Shown here piece after piece: positions 1 through 8,949 of a stretch of DNA of 64,000 nt. Positions within the stretch are counted from its first letter, which is position 1. Each line of letters starts with the position of its first letter. The position numbers were made by a program, and so were the translations under genes. This stretch comes from Corynebacterium tuscaniense (GTDB taxonomy: Bacteria > Actinomycetota > Actinomycetes > Mycobacteriales > Mycobacteriaceae): assembly GCF_008693065.1 (NCBI RefSeq), contig NZ_VXKH01000004.1, forward strand, positions 1 to 64,000. Direction: 5' to 3'. Below the pieces are notes generated by a model. The model was not told the DNA's origin. It saw only the letters and a list, made by a program, of their open reading frames with translations, and did no database searches.

Positions 1-2
1 CG

Positions 3-239
3 CAGCCACCAACACCACAACCGCCGGCACCGCAGCCACCAACACCACAACCGCCGTCTCCGTGGCCGTGGCAACCGGCACCGACACCAACGCCGACGCC
101 CCCGCCGACTAAGCCGAAGCCGCCTAGGGATGACTGGGACGACTGGGACAATTGGGACGATTGGGATGACTGGGATAGCTGGGATCCTTGGAAGGGCTTG
201 AACCCGTGGCCTCGGTTCCCGTGGGTTTTCCGCCCATAG
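3..239 (+). CDS. C-terminal end of a proline-rich protein with a Trp/Asp repeat tail (5' end outside window)
   Basis: The third forward frame is open from the window edge to a TAG at 237-239 and encodes 78 residues. It begins with Pro/Gln/Thr repeats (units like PPTPQPPAPQ), passes through PTPTPTPPPTKPKPP, then a run of Asp-Asp-Trp, Asp-Asn-Trp and Asp-Ser-Trp units, and ends in a Trp/Pro/Phe-rich tail. No membrane segment or sorting motif is visible in this part. Proline-rich linkers are common in secreted or cell-wall-spanning actinobacterial proteins, so an envelope location is inferred. The two near-identical 27-base units at the start are coding repeats. The family cannot be named without the N-terminus. 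A strong hairpin follows the stop. Confidence 0.6.
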   Translation, partial: QPPTPQPPAPQPPTPQPPSPWPWQPAPTPTPTPPPTKPKPPRDDWDDWDNWDDWDDWDSWDPWKGLNPWPRFPWVFRP

Positions 240-271
240 ATGATTGATTCACTCGTCTAATTCCACAGAAG

Positions 272-304
272 GACGGGGCACCCCTAGTAGTGGGGTGCCC
301 CGTC
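272..304 (+). terminator. Hairpin terminator after the proline-rich gene
   Basis: A perfect 13-bp stem (GACGGGGCACCCC pairing with GGGGTGCCCCGTC) encloses a 7-nt loop, 32 bases after the stop codon of the proline-rich gene. There is no clear T-tract after it, so it is an atypical intrinsic terminator. Confidence 0.7.
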
Positions 305-330
305 TACTGCATTAAAAAGCTGTTTAGTTA

Positions 331-405
331 GGACTCTCGATTTCTCCGAACCATTCACCGAACGCACTACAGGAAAACGTCAACGCTCCGAAGACTGTTT
401 AGGCC
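331..405 (+). pseudogene. Decayed copy of the first codons of the downstream rRNA methyltransferase gene
   Basis: Bases 333-370 match the start of the methyltransferase gene at 1692-1730 with about five mismatches. The matching frame reads LDFSEPFTERT here against LDFSQPFTERT in the intact gene. Similarity continues weakly after a one-base indel (GTCAACGC in both copies, here at 379-386). The ATG is lost and the rest of the gene is absent. The remnant is separated from the intact gene by the accessory ORFs at 535-1655. It is therefore most simply a relic of a duplication or insertion event that formed this patch. Confidence 0.6.
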
Positions 406-534
406 CGGCGTCTGCCTGTGCACCCCGCTTTCAGCGATCGCCCCGTTGCTCCGGTTTTACTCCAGGATAGCGGAGCTTTGTGCTGTAATAATCCATGCTT
501 GCCCCGTGATGCTGCCACGGGCTGGAGGAGGGAC

Positions 535-951
535 ATGGTGCATTTGGCGGCGGAAAGGCCTAGAAGCACATGGCGCTGCGCGTTGGACAACCGCCATCCG
601 CGGGAGCCAGGCTTTTCTTTGAGCGTGCTTTTTCAGGCAGCAGCCGAAGATCCGGAGCGATTCAACCCTACGGATCCGTTCGAGCAATCCCGTCGGCTTG
701 ATATGCCGGCCATTCGGCAGCTCTTTGGGGTCAAATACAGCCTGATCATCCTCGGCGTGTTTCTAGGTTTCATGATTATCTTCAATGTGGTGGGCATGAT
801 GGTCGTTGTGGGGCGCGAGAACTGGCTGTTTGCGGGCCTCAATACAGCGGTGGTTGGGTTGAGCCTCTTTTACTACCTTCGCCTCGACAGTGGCGGAAGA
901 AACGGCGCGCATTCTCAGCTGGGAGCTTGGAGGCGTTGCGTCCTCTTGTAA
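535..951 (+). CDS. Putative small membrane protein, possibly frameshifted
   Basis: The frame is open from 418, but the ATG at 535 is preferred because GGAGGAGGG lies immediately upstream. The product would be 138 residues: a polar N-terminus, a strongly hydrophobic block (KYSLIILGVFLGFMIIFNVV and GLNTAVVGLSLFYYL) suggesting two membrane helices, and a short unconvincing tail. The tail overlaps the next ORF by 25 bases. In that overlap the other two forward frames carry more protein-like helical stretches (VAEETARILSWEL, then LEALRPLVRQVQ). This ORF and the next may therefore be one protein broken by one or two indels. No family is recognised. A 6-bp hairpin (CCCGTG/CACGGG) lies just before the ribosome-binding site. 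Confidence 0.45.
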   Translation: MVHLAAERPRSTWRCALDNRHPREPGFSLSVLFQAAAEDPERFNPTDPFEQSRRLDMPAIRQLFGVKYSLIILGVFLGFMIIFNVVGMMVVVGRENWLFAGLNTAVVGLSLFYYLRLDSGGRNGAHSQLGAWRRCVLL

Positions 952-1655
952 GGCAGGTCCAGCGCGACACATTCAATGGCTTCGACGCGTACCCATATGC
1001 CCGGACGTTTGCGGAGGCCACATATCGCCGGCAGCAGTTGGGGCTGGATCTAGAGAATGCTTTACCCTTTGAGGTGCAGATCTGCCATGACGTCGGGGTA
1101 CTCCTGCGGAGTAGGGCATCAGTCAGACGTGCCCACGAGAATGACGTGCGGGCAGTAGACCCGATTATCTTCTCTGGCCTCGATTTTTCCACCGACAGAA
1201 GACAGGAGCGGAATCGCTTCCTCGGCTCTCTTCTGGAGCAAGCTCAAAAGGAAGAAGCACTGCGGGTGGGAGAGATAATTTCCACCTGTGGCGGAGTGGT
1301 CGTCGCTGATATTAAGTGGTGGAACGGCACGCTGAGCTTAACGCGGGACGGCACCATCGTGGATGACAACCTCGGTTCGGAGGAGCTGTCCCGCTACCGT
1401 TCGATCTGCGCGCTGGCGGATGCTGCCCGCCTTGTGGGCGGTGGGGATATCGAGTTCGTACTCGTCATCGTTTCTGGCGGCAACGTCAAGGGCGGAAAAC
1501 TGGAGACCAAGATAAGAAAGCAGCGCGTTATCGTCGCCGAGTGGACTGAAGCTATGGGGGAGCTCATTCACCTGGATGCCCGCAAGTCGGTGGTGCCCCC
1601 GATCACAATCGATGACATCTTGGAGCGCACACCCGTTGCGAGGCCAGAGCATTAG
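927..1655 (+). CDS. Hypothetical protein with a possible NERD-like (nuclease-related) core
   Basis: There are 242 residues from a TTG at 927; the start is weak and the frame is open upstream to about 700. The middle shows a hydrophobic strand followed by Asp-x-Lys and an aromatic/Gly stretch (VVVADIKWWNG, then LSLTRDGTIV). This resembles the strand-and-lysine core of NERD domains in actinobacteria, where a conserved Asp or Glu and Lys form part of a PD-(D/E)xK-like site. This assignment is by eye only. The C-terminal part is mixed alpha/beta, including FVLVIVSGGN. If it is fused with the preceding membrane ORF, the intact ancestor would be a membrane-anchored NERD-like protein. It sits in the accessory patch next to the decayed methyltransferase copy. 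Confidence 0.45.
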   Translation: MEALRPLVRQVQRDTFNGFDAYPYARTFAEATYRRQQLGLDLENALPFEVQICHDVGVLLRSRASVRRAHENDVRAVDPIIFSGLDFSTDRRQERNRFLGSLLEQAQKEEALRVGEIISTCGGVVVADIKWWNGTLSLTRDGTIVDDNLGSEELSRYRSICALADAARLVGGGDIEFVLVIVSGGNVKGGKLETKIRKQRVIVAEWTEAMGELIHLDARKSVVPPITIDDILERTPVARPEH

Positions 1656-1691
1656 CACGGCCGGAACGCTCTAGTTATACGCTTGGTTGCC

Positions 1692-2501
1692 ATGAGTCTT
1701 GATTTCTCCCAACCATTCACCGAGCGCACCCCGCGCGTGGTCAACGCCGCTAAGTTAAACCGGGCTGCGGGCAGGAAGAAAGCAAAGGCTTTCCTGGCGG
1801 AAGGGGAGAACTCCGTGGAGGCCGCTGTGGCCACCGGTGCGGCCACGGACCTGTTTGTCACGGAAGCCGCCGCTGACCGCTTCGCCGACATTGTCACCAC
1901 CGCCGGCTACATGGATGTGTACAGCCACGCTATTACGGACAAGGCTGCGCAGTCCCTCACGGACACCGTGCGCACTACCGGTATCTTCGCCGTGTGCAAG
2001 CCGGTCACGTGGACGCTCGGCTCGATCCTCAAAGGTCGCCCCAAGCTCGTCGCCGTGTGCGTGGAAACCAATGATCCCGGCAATGCCGGCACGATCATCA
2101 GGCTTGTCGACGCACTCGGAGCCGACGCCGTTGTCTTCGCCGGCGACACGGTTGACCCGGAATCACCGAAGGTTGTGCGCTCCTCAGCCGGCTCACTGTT
2201 CCACGTTCCCGTCGCTCGCGAGCGCGACATCAAGGGAGTCCTCGGTCAACTCCGGGCAGCAGGCTTATCGACGTTGGCCACCACCATGAACGGCAACCTC
2301 GATCTGACCAATCCCGGTGACGCACTGAACAAGCCCACCGCATGGCTGTTCGGCAACGAAGCCCACGGTCTGCCTGATGGCATCCTCGCCGTGGCCGACG
2401 ACACTGCCTCCGTCCCGATCAAGGGCTCCGCCGAATCGCTCAACCTGTCCACCGCAGCCTCGATCTGTTTGTGGGAGTCTGCCAAGGCGTTGAACCAGTA
2501 A
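1692..2501 (+). CDS. TrmH/SpoU-family RNA 2'-O-methyltransferase
   Basis: The 269-residue protein has the three SPOUT motifs in order. Motif 1 is NDPGNAGTIIR with the invariant Asn and Arg, motif 2 is RSSAGSLFHVP, and motif 3 is GNEAHGLP followed by the knot-forming IKGSAESLNLSTAASI segment. These enzymes methylate the 2'-hydroxyl of a ribose in rRNA or tRNA using SAM. An N-terminal domain of about 100 residues probably recognises the RNA. A TTG nine bases upstream is in frame, but ATG 1692 is preferred. There is no Shine-Dalgarno sequence, and TTATAC lies about 12 bases upstream, so a leaderless transcript is possible. The exact target cannot be read from sequence. A decayed copy of the first codons lies at 331-405. 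Confidence 0.85.
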   Translation: MSLDFSQPFTERTPRVVNAAKLNRAAGRKKAKAFLAEGENSVEAAVATGAATDLFVTEAAADRFADIVTTAGYMDVYSHAITDKAAQSLTDTVRTTGIFAVCKPVTWTLGSILKGRPKLVAVCVETNDPGNAGTIIRLVDALGADAVVFAGDTVDPESPKVVRSSAGSLFHVPVARERDIKGVLGQLRAAGLSTLATTMNGNLDLTNPGDALNKPTAWLFGNEAHGLPDGILAVADDTASVPIKGSAESLNLSTAASICLWESAKALNQ

Positions 2502-2578
2502 TAGCCGAACGAACAGAAAACTAAGATCCCCGCCCAGAATTGTGATGCGGAGCACATTTTCCCCGTTATCATTCACCT

Positions 2579-3736
2579 ATGGCAGACACCGTTAAAGAAG
2601 GGGCGGGAAGAGTCCTCCTCTTTGGCATGTTCCAGGTGGTGCTGGGCAGCACCGTGCCGTCTGGCCTTTACGCCATTTATGAACGTGAGTGGGATCTCGC
2701 GCGCATCCAGACAACGCTCGTCTTCGCCGCGTATGTGGCCGGCGTCCTGTTCAGTCTCATCTTTCTTGGTGGACTAGCCGATCGGTTCGGCAGAAAACCC
2801 GCGATCCTTTTCTCCGTTGTCGTTGGTGGCCTATCCAGCATCGCCTTCCTAGTGGCATCAGGATTACCCTTACTCGTCTTAGCTCGCTTCCTCAGCGGTG
2901 TATCTGTTGGCGCATGTACAGGTGCCTTCACCTCAGCGTTGAACGACTACTACGGCCGCACTCATGGCTCGGCGTTGAGCGCGATTATCACCTCTGCTGC
3001 TCTCGCCTTCGGACCACTGGCCTCCGCAATATTGGCCGTGACACTCCCACTCCCACTGCGTCTACCTTTCATGGTGCATCTAGCGATGATCGCCATCGTT
3101 CTAATCAGCTGCCTGCTGCTACCGGAAAGGCCGCAACATGAGGAGCATGTCCACGCTCACGAATCAACAGAGCATAGTCGGGGAGTGTTCCCAACGCGGT
3201 CTGCTCTCTTTGTATTCTTGGTCTGCGCATCAGTCATTGGCTGGGCATACGGGGCAAATGGCATGTGGCAGTCGGTGGTGCCTTTGTCCATGCACGTGGT
3301 GGACAATCAACTGCAGATCGCATCAATCACTGCCTTGATGTTGGGAGCTTCCGCTGTGACGCAGTGGTTGACACTCAAGCAAACGCCAGAAAAAATCCTG
3401 CCGGTTGGACTGGTTCACTTGGCCGTTGGTTTAGCAACCACCGCGTATGGCGTTCATGCTCAATTGGTGTGGCTTGTCATCGCTGCCACTTGTCTCGTCG
3501 GTGTCGGGCAGGGCATGTCTTTTAGGAGTTCGCTTGGCCTCGCCGCCAACAGCGCCTCTCCCCACAAACAGGCAACCGCAATCTCTATGTACTACATCTT
3601 CGGCTATCTCATGACGGCTGTGCTGCCCCTTCTCACCAACGCGGGCGGTGTCATCGCCGTCCTGTGCATCATGGTGGTGCTGACGGTGGGGAGCCTGGTG
3701 GCATCGCGTTTCATAGCGAAGGTGCGGCTTGATTAA
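2579..3736 (+). CDS. Major facilitator superfamily transporter (DHA1-like)
   Basis: There are 385 residues with about 12 hydrophobic segments and the MFS loop motif GGLADRFGRKP at residues 64-74 between helices 2 and 3. A polar, His-rich loop between helices 6 and 7 (HEEHVHAHESTEHS) is the central cytoplasmic linker and could bind metal. The architecture is that of proton-coupled exporters or sugar permeases, and the substrate cannot be deduced. The ATG has no good Shine-Dalgarno, and TTATCATT a few bases upstream could be the -10 of a leaderless promoter. It stands alone between the RNA methyltransferase and a convergent antitoxin gene. Confidence 0.8.
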   Translation: MADTVKEGAGRVLLFGMFQVVLGSTVPSGLYAIYEREWDLARIQTTLVFAAYVAGVLFSLIFLGGLADRFGRKPAILFSVVVGGLSSIAFLVASGLPLLVLARFLSGVSVGACTGAFTSALNDYYGRTHGSALSAIITSAALAFGPLASAILAVTLPLPLRLPFMVHLAMIAIVLISCLLLPERPQHEEHVHAHESTEHSRGVFPTRSALFVFLVCASVIGWAYGANGMWQSVVPLSMHVVDNQLQIASITALMLGASAVTQWLTLKQTPEKILPVGLVHLAVGLATTAYGVHAQLVWLVIAATCLVGVGQGMSFRSSLGLAANSASPHKQATAISMYYIFGYLMTAVLPLLTNAGGVIAVLCIMVVLTVGSLVASRFIAKVRLD

Positions 3737-3759
3737 TCCCACGGGTTGAAACGAATAGG

Positions 3760-3969
3760 CTAAGAAGGTCGCCCAGGAAGTTGCAGTTCACCAGTCGCTT
3801 CATGAGCTACAACGATCTGATGAAGCCGACGCAGCGGATTCTGGGGTCTGACTCCCTTGAACAAAATCTCCTTGACCTCTGCCTCCAAAGTGCGTCCGTT
3901 GAGCGCTGCCCGCTCGGTGAGCGCGTTTAGAAGATGGTCATCGATATTGCGTATGACGAGTGATTCCAT
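3760..3969 (-). CDS. Orphan FitA/VapB-like ribbon-helix-helix antitoxin
   Basis: The 69-residue protein starts at the ATG complementary to 3967-3969, preceded by the strong site GGAGGTCAGGAGA. The N-terminus MESLVIRNIDDHLLNALTER is the beta strand and first helix of an Arc/FitA-type ribbon-helix-helix fold. It is followed by AALNGRTLEAEVKEILFKG, which matches the second helix (the family's GRSLEAEVREIL pattern). Such proteins bind their own promoter and neutralise a PIN-domain RNase encoded just downstream. Here no PIN gene follows: the 23 bases downstream run into the end of the convergent MFS gene. It is therefore an orphan antitoxin or a stand-alone regulator. An in-frame ATG at 4002 would add 11 residues but lacks a ribosome-binding site. 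Confidence 0.75.
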   Translation of the reverse strand: MESLVIRNIDDHLLNALTERAALNGRTLEAEVKEILFKGVRPQNPLRRLHQIVVAHEATGELQLPGRPS

Positions 3970-4149
3970 TCTCCTGACCTCCTGCACGCTGGTTAGAAGC
4001 ATCGTATGGCTAGTGCGGGTTCTGGGGCAATGGTCAATCCTTCATTTCAGAACGTATGGCATCCCGTCGAGTAGCAAAAGCTATGGTGCTTTCCGCAGGC
4101 CTTGCCGTGGGAAGTTGGAGGTGCACGGGTATGCTGGTGACCGTTTTGA

Positions 4150-5244
<1,095 letters not shown>

Positions 5245-5271
5245 CAGGGAAAGGTTCAAGGAGAGTAGAAA

Positions 5272-7782
5272 ATGCTGATTTCTCAGAAGTGGTTGACGTC
5301 CCTGCTGAACAACGCTGGTAACCCTGGCTGGTCTGTCAGTGCAGAGGAGCTGGACGCTGGGTTTGTGCGTGTCGGTTTTGAAACCGAGGGCTATGAGCCC
5401 CTGCCGGAGACCACCGGCCCGCTCGTCATCGGTCGCGTAGAAGAAATTGAGGAGCTCACGGAGTTCCGGAAGCCAATTCGCTACTGTCAGGTGAACGTCG
5501 GCAAGGCGAATGGCACTGGTGAGCTGCAGGGCATTATCTGTGGTGCGCGCAACTTCAAGGAGGGGGACTACGTTGTGGTGTCCCTTCCGGGTGCCGTGCT
5601 GCCTGGTGGTTTTGAGATCTCCGCGCGTGAGACCTACGGCCACATTTCTAACGGCATGATGGCGTCTGAAGCTGAGCTTGGGTTTACGTCCAAGAGCGAT
5701 GGCATCATTGTGCTGCCTGAGGGTGCAGGCGAGCTGGGCCAGGATGCCCACGAGGTGCTCGGTGGTCCGGACACGATCTTCGAGGTCAACATCACGCCGG
5801 ACCGTGGTTACGCTCTCTCCGCACGTGGCTTGGGTCGTGAGGTCGCGTCTGCCTTTGATCTTGAGTACAAGGATATGGCGGATGATCCGTCGATTGCGGG
5901 TATTGATGTCGCCGGTGTCCCGGCACCGACGGGTGATCTTATTTCGATCACCCTGGAGGAGTCCGCGAAGGTCCAGCGTTTTGGCTTGCGCAAGGTGGAG
6001 GGCATCGATCCTGCGGTGGAGGCACCGTTCTGGATGAAGCGCGTGCTCATGCTCGCTGGTGTGCGTTCTGTTAACGCCGCCACCGATGTGACCAACTACG
6101 TCATGCTTCTCCTCGGCCAGCCGATGCACGCTTTTGATGCGGACAAGGTCGCTGGTGGTCTGCGCGTGCACAATGCGCAGGGTGGGGAAGAGTTTGAAAC
6201 CCTCGACCACATCAAGCGCACGCTCACCCCAGGTGATGTGGTCATCTCCGATGACACCGGCATCCAGTCACTCGCAGCCATCATGGGGGGTACGACCTCG
6301 GAGATCAGCGAAGACACCACGAACGTCTACTTTGAGGCTGCTTCCTGGGATGCACTCACCGTTGCTCGTTCCGCACGCCACCACAAGTTGAGCTCGGAAG
6401 CTTCTCGGCGCTTCGAGCGTGGCGTCGATCCCACCATCATTGAGGTAGCCCTGGACATGGCGTGTGCTTTGCTGGTGCAGATCGCTGGAGGAACCATTTC
6501 CGATAAGCGCACTCTCGTTGAAGGCGCTCTTCAGAAGCGTGAGCCGATTAACCTGCGCGTGAAGCACCCGTCCGAACTCATTGGTGTGGAGTACTCCAAG
6601 GCGACCGTGATTAAGCGCCTACAGGAGGTCGGTTGCGAGATCACGGATAACGGTGATGTCCTCGTAGTCACTCCGCCAGCGTGGCGTACGGACCTCAATG
6701 AGCCGGTGGAGCTCATCGAGGAGATCGTCCGCCTAGAAGGCCTGGACGATATTCCGTTGGTGCTGCCTACTCCGCGCGGTGGCCGTGGACTCTCCCCAGT
6801 ACAGCGTCGTCGCCGTGCAGTGACGCATGCTTTGGCCTACTCCGGCTATGTGGAGATCATCCCGACCCCGTTCATGTCCAACACCGTTGTGGATACGTGG
6901 GGCCTGGATGCAGACGATCCGCGCCGCAACACCGTTGGTGTGCAGAACCCGCTCGATGCGGATTATGCAGTGCTGGCCACCACGCTGCTGCCAGCCATGC
7001 TGGAAGCCGTCGGCCGCAATGTCGCCCGTGGCCGCCATGACCTCAGCCTGTACTCCGTGGCACAGACCGCGGAGAAGACTGCTGATGAATCGCCGATGCC
7101 AAGCGTGGCGGAGCGTCCGAGCGACGCCGTGGTGGAGGAGCTCGTTTCCTCGCTGCCGGTGCAGCATCTGCACGCAGCCACCGTGGCTATCGGCAATATT
7201 GAGCCCGAAGGTCCGTGGGGCGATGGCCGCGCATACACGTGGGCTGACGCCATTGAATCCGCGCAGGTTGTTGCACGCGCGTGTGGCGTGACTCTGGACA
7301 TTGAGTCCGTTGACCACCTTCCGTGGCACCCGGGCCGTTGCGCCCAGCTTTCTGTCGATGGCGTTGTCGTCGGCTACGCCGGTGAGCTGCACCCGCAGGT
7401 CCTGGAAGCCCTTGGCCTGCCGGAGCGCACCTGCGCGATGGAGATTGATCTCACCGCCGTGCCCTTCAACCAGACCCTGCCGGCACCGGTGCTGTCATCC
7501 TTCCCGGCTCTGCACCAGGACATCGCATTGGTTGTGGATGAGGCAGTGCCGGCGGAGTCCGTGCGCCGCACGATCGAGCAGAATGCTGGGGACTTGCTTG
7601 AGGCAGTTGAGCTTTTCGACGTCTACCGGTCCGAGTCCCTCGGCGACGGCAAGAAGTCTCTGGCTTTTGGTCTGATCTTCCGTGCGCCTGACCGTACGCT
7701 GACGGATGATGAGGCATCGGCCGGACGTCTTGCGGCAGCAGAAGCTGCTGAAAAGGAGTTCGGTGCGCAGATGCGTGCTTAG
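5272..7782 (+). CDS. pheT: Phenylalanine--tRNA ligase beta subunit
   Basis: There are 836 residues, the usual length for PheT. Domains in order: a catalytically inactive N-terminal segment, a tRNA-binding OB fold at about residues 40-155 (LEGIICGARNF-type strand seen as LQGIICGARNF), the B3/B4 editing domain, the B5 domain, the pseudo-catalytic core, and a C-terminal ferredoxin-like anticodon-binding domain (SSFPALHQDIALVVDE through LFDVYRSESLGDGKKSLAFGLIF). The editing domain removes mischarged Tyr. The site AAGGAGAG about 6 bases upstream supports the ATG. It is co-transcribed with pheS. The arginine cluster starts 85 bases downstream with no obvious terminator in between. Confidence 0.97.
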   Translation: MLISQKWLTSLLNNAGNPGWSVSAEELDAGFVRVGFETEGYEPLPETTGPLVIGRVEEIEELTEFRKPIRYCQVNVGKANGTGELQGIICGARNFKEGDYVVVSLPGAVLPGGFEISARETYGHISNGMMASEAELGFTSKSDGIIVLPEGAGELGQDAHEVLGGPDTIFEVNITPDRGYALSARGLGREVASAFDLEYKDMADDPSIAGIDVAGVPAPTGDLISITLEESAKVQRFGLRKVEGIDPAVEAPFWMKRVLMLAGVRSVNAATDVTNYVMLLLGQPMHAFDADKVAGGLRVHNAQGGEEFETLDHIKRTLTPGDVVISDDTGIQSLAAIMGGTTSEISEDTTNVYFEAASWDALTVARSARHHKLSSEASRRFERGVDPTIIEVALDMACALLVQIAGGTISDKRTLVEGALQKREPINLRVKHPSELIGVEYSKATVIKRLQEVGCEITDNGDVLVVTPPAWRTDLNEPVELIEEIVRLEGLDDIPLVLPTPRGGRGLSPVQRRRRAVTHALAYSGYVEIIPTPFMSNTVVDTWGLDADDPRRNTVGVQNPLDADYAVLATTLLPAMLEAVGRNVARGRHDLSLYSVAQTAEKTADESPMPSVAERPSDAVVEELVSSLPVQHLHAATVAIGNIEPEGPWGDGRAYTWADAIESAQVVARACGVTLDIESVDHLPWHPGRCAQLSVDGVVVGYAGELHPQVLEALGLPERTCAMEIDLTAVPFNQTLPAPVLSSFPALHQDIALVVDEAVPAESVRRTIEQNAGDLLEAVELFDVYRSESLGDGKKSLAFGLIFRAPDRTLTDDEASAGRLAAAEAAEKEFGAQMRA

Positions 7783-7867
7783 GGTTACGGTCCCCCGCCA
7801 TAAATTTATAAAATAAAACTCACGGAATAGTTTACATTCGTGCGCTTGGGGGAGTAGCCTGTCCGCT
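7783..7867 (+). promoter_or_regulatory. AT-rich control region upstream of argC
   Basis: A sharply AT-rich island in a GC-rich region contains the perfect palindrome ATAAATTTAT (7800-7809) and two possible -10 boxes (TAGTTT 7828-7833, TACATT 7833-7838). It precedes the whole arg cluster, which encodes its own ArgR, so it is the natural place for the arg promoter and an ArgR operator. No consensus TGAAT/ATTCA box pair is evident, so the operator itself is inferred from position. Confidence 0.35.
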
Positions 7868-8911
7868 ATGGCTATTTCTGTCGCTGTGGCGGGTGCTACC
7901 GGTTATGCCGGTGGCGAGATCCTGCGCCTGCTGCTGAACCATCCGCGGTACCTTGACGGCACCTTGAGCATTGGTGCACTGACCGGCAATTCTAATGCCG
8001 GTCAAAGTGCTGCGGTGGTGCTCCCGCACCTTCCGCAATTGGCGGATAAGACGATCCAAGAAACGACCACAGAGATTCTCTCCGGTCATGATGTTGTCTT
8101 CCTGGGGCTCCCGCATGGCTTCAGCGCATCGATCGGCGCTGCTCTTCCGGAAGACACTCTTGTTCTGGACTGTGCCGCTGATTTCCGTCTGCGCTCTGCG
8201 GATGATTGGGAGAAGTACTACGGCAGTGACCATGCTGGCGCCTGGCCCTATGGCATCCCGGAGATGCCCGGCCACCGTGAGCAGATTGCGGCTGCTCGCC
8301 GCATCGCCGTACCTGGCTGTTTCCCCACTGGGGCAACGCTGGCCGCGTTGCCCGCTGTTGCCGCCGGTCTCATCCAACCAGCCCTGAACGTGGTATCCGT
8401 GACCGGTGTTTCAGGTGCCGGCAAGAAAGCGAACGTGGACCTGTTGGGTTCGGAGATCATGGGCTCTTTGAAGGCTTACAACACGGCTGGCAAACACCGC
8501 CACACCCCAGAGATGGTGCAGAACCTCAGCGAGGTCACCGATGAGGATGTGACGGTGAGCTTCACTCCGGTACTTGCACCGTTGCCCCGCGGAATTCTCA
8601 CTACGATCACCACGCCTTTGAATGGTGATGTCACTGAGGAAGCAGCACGCGCTGCTTATGCAGAGTTCTATGCCGATGAGCCGTTCATGTACCTGCTTCC
8701 GCAGGGCATCCAACCGCAGACGCAGAACGTGGTTGGCTCCAACATGTGCCACATCCAAGTTGAGGTCGATGAGGGGGCAGGTGTTCTGGTGCTCACCTCG
8801 GCTATTGATAATTTGACCAAGGGCACGGGAGGCGCTGCCGTCCAGTGCATGAATATCGCGCTTGGTTTTGAAGAAACAGATGGTCTGCCACGTGCAGCCG
8901 TCGCGCCATAA
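7868..8911 (+). CDS. argC: N-acetyl-gamma-glutamyl-phosphate reductase
   Basis: There are 347 residues. It reduces N-acetylglutamyl phosphate to the semialdehyde with NADPH, the third step of arginine synthesis. The N-terminus is a Rossmann fold with GATGYAGGE. The catalytic cysteine is Cys151 in the signature VPGCFPTG. The C-terminal stretch includes SGAGKKA and the conserved Gly-rich end ([13 protein letters not shown]). The ribosome-binding site is modest: GGGGGAG lies some 13 bases upstream. It is the first gene of the ordered cluster argC-J-B-D-F-R-G-H. Confidence 0.97.
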   Translation: MAISVAVAGATGYAGGEILRLLLNHPRYLDGTLSIGALTGNSNAGQSAAVVLPHLPQLADKTIQETTTEILSGHDVVFLGLPHGFSASIGAALPEDTLVLDCAADFRLRSADDWEKYYGSDHAGAWPYGIPEMPGHREQIAAARRIAVPGCFPTGATLAALPAVAAGLIQPALNVVSVTGVSGAGKKANVDLLGSEIMGSLKAYNTAGKHRHTPEMVQNLSEVTDEDVTVSFTPVLAPLPRGILTTITTPLNGDVTEEAARAAYAEFYADEPFMYLLPQGIQPQTQNVVGSNMCHIQVEVDEGAGVLVLTSAIDNLTKGTGGAAVQCMNIALGFEETDGLPRAAVAP

Positions 8912-8949
8912 CCATTAACTAATCACTACTGAAAGAGAGTCCGATCACT

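Noticed and set aside
1-60. Two near-identical 27-base units that could be a tandem repeat or CRISPR
   Set aside because: They are in frame and encode Pro/Gln/Thr repeats of the proline-rich protein; there are no regular spacers.
418-534. Upstream extension of the membrane ORF
   Set aside because: It lacks a ribosome-binding site, has low-complexity Cys/Arg content and overlaps a hairpin; the ATG at 535 has a strong site.
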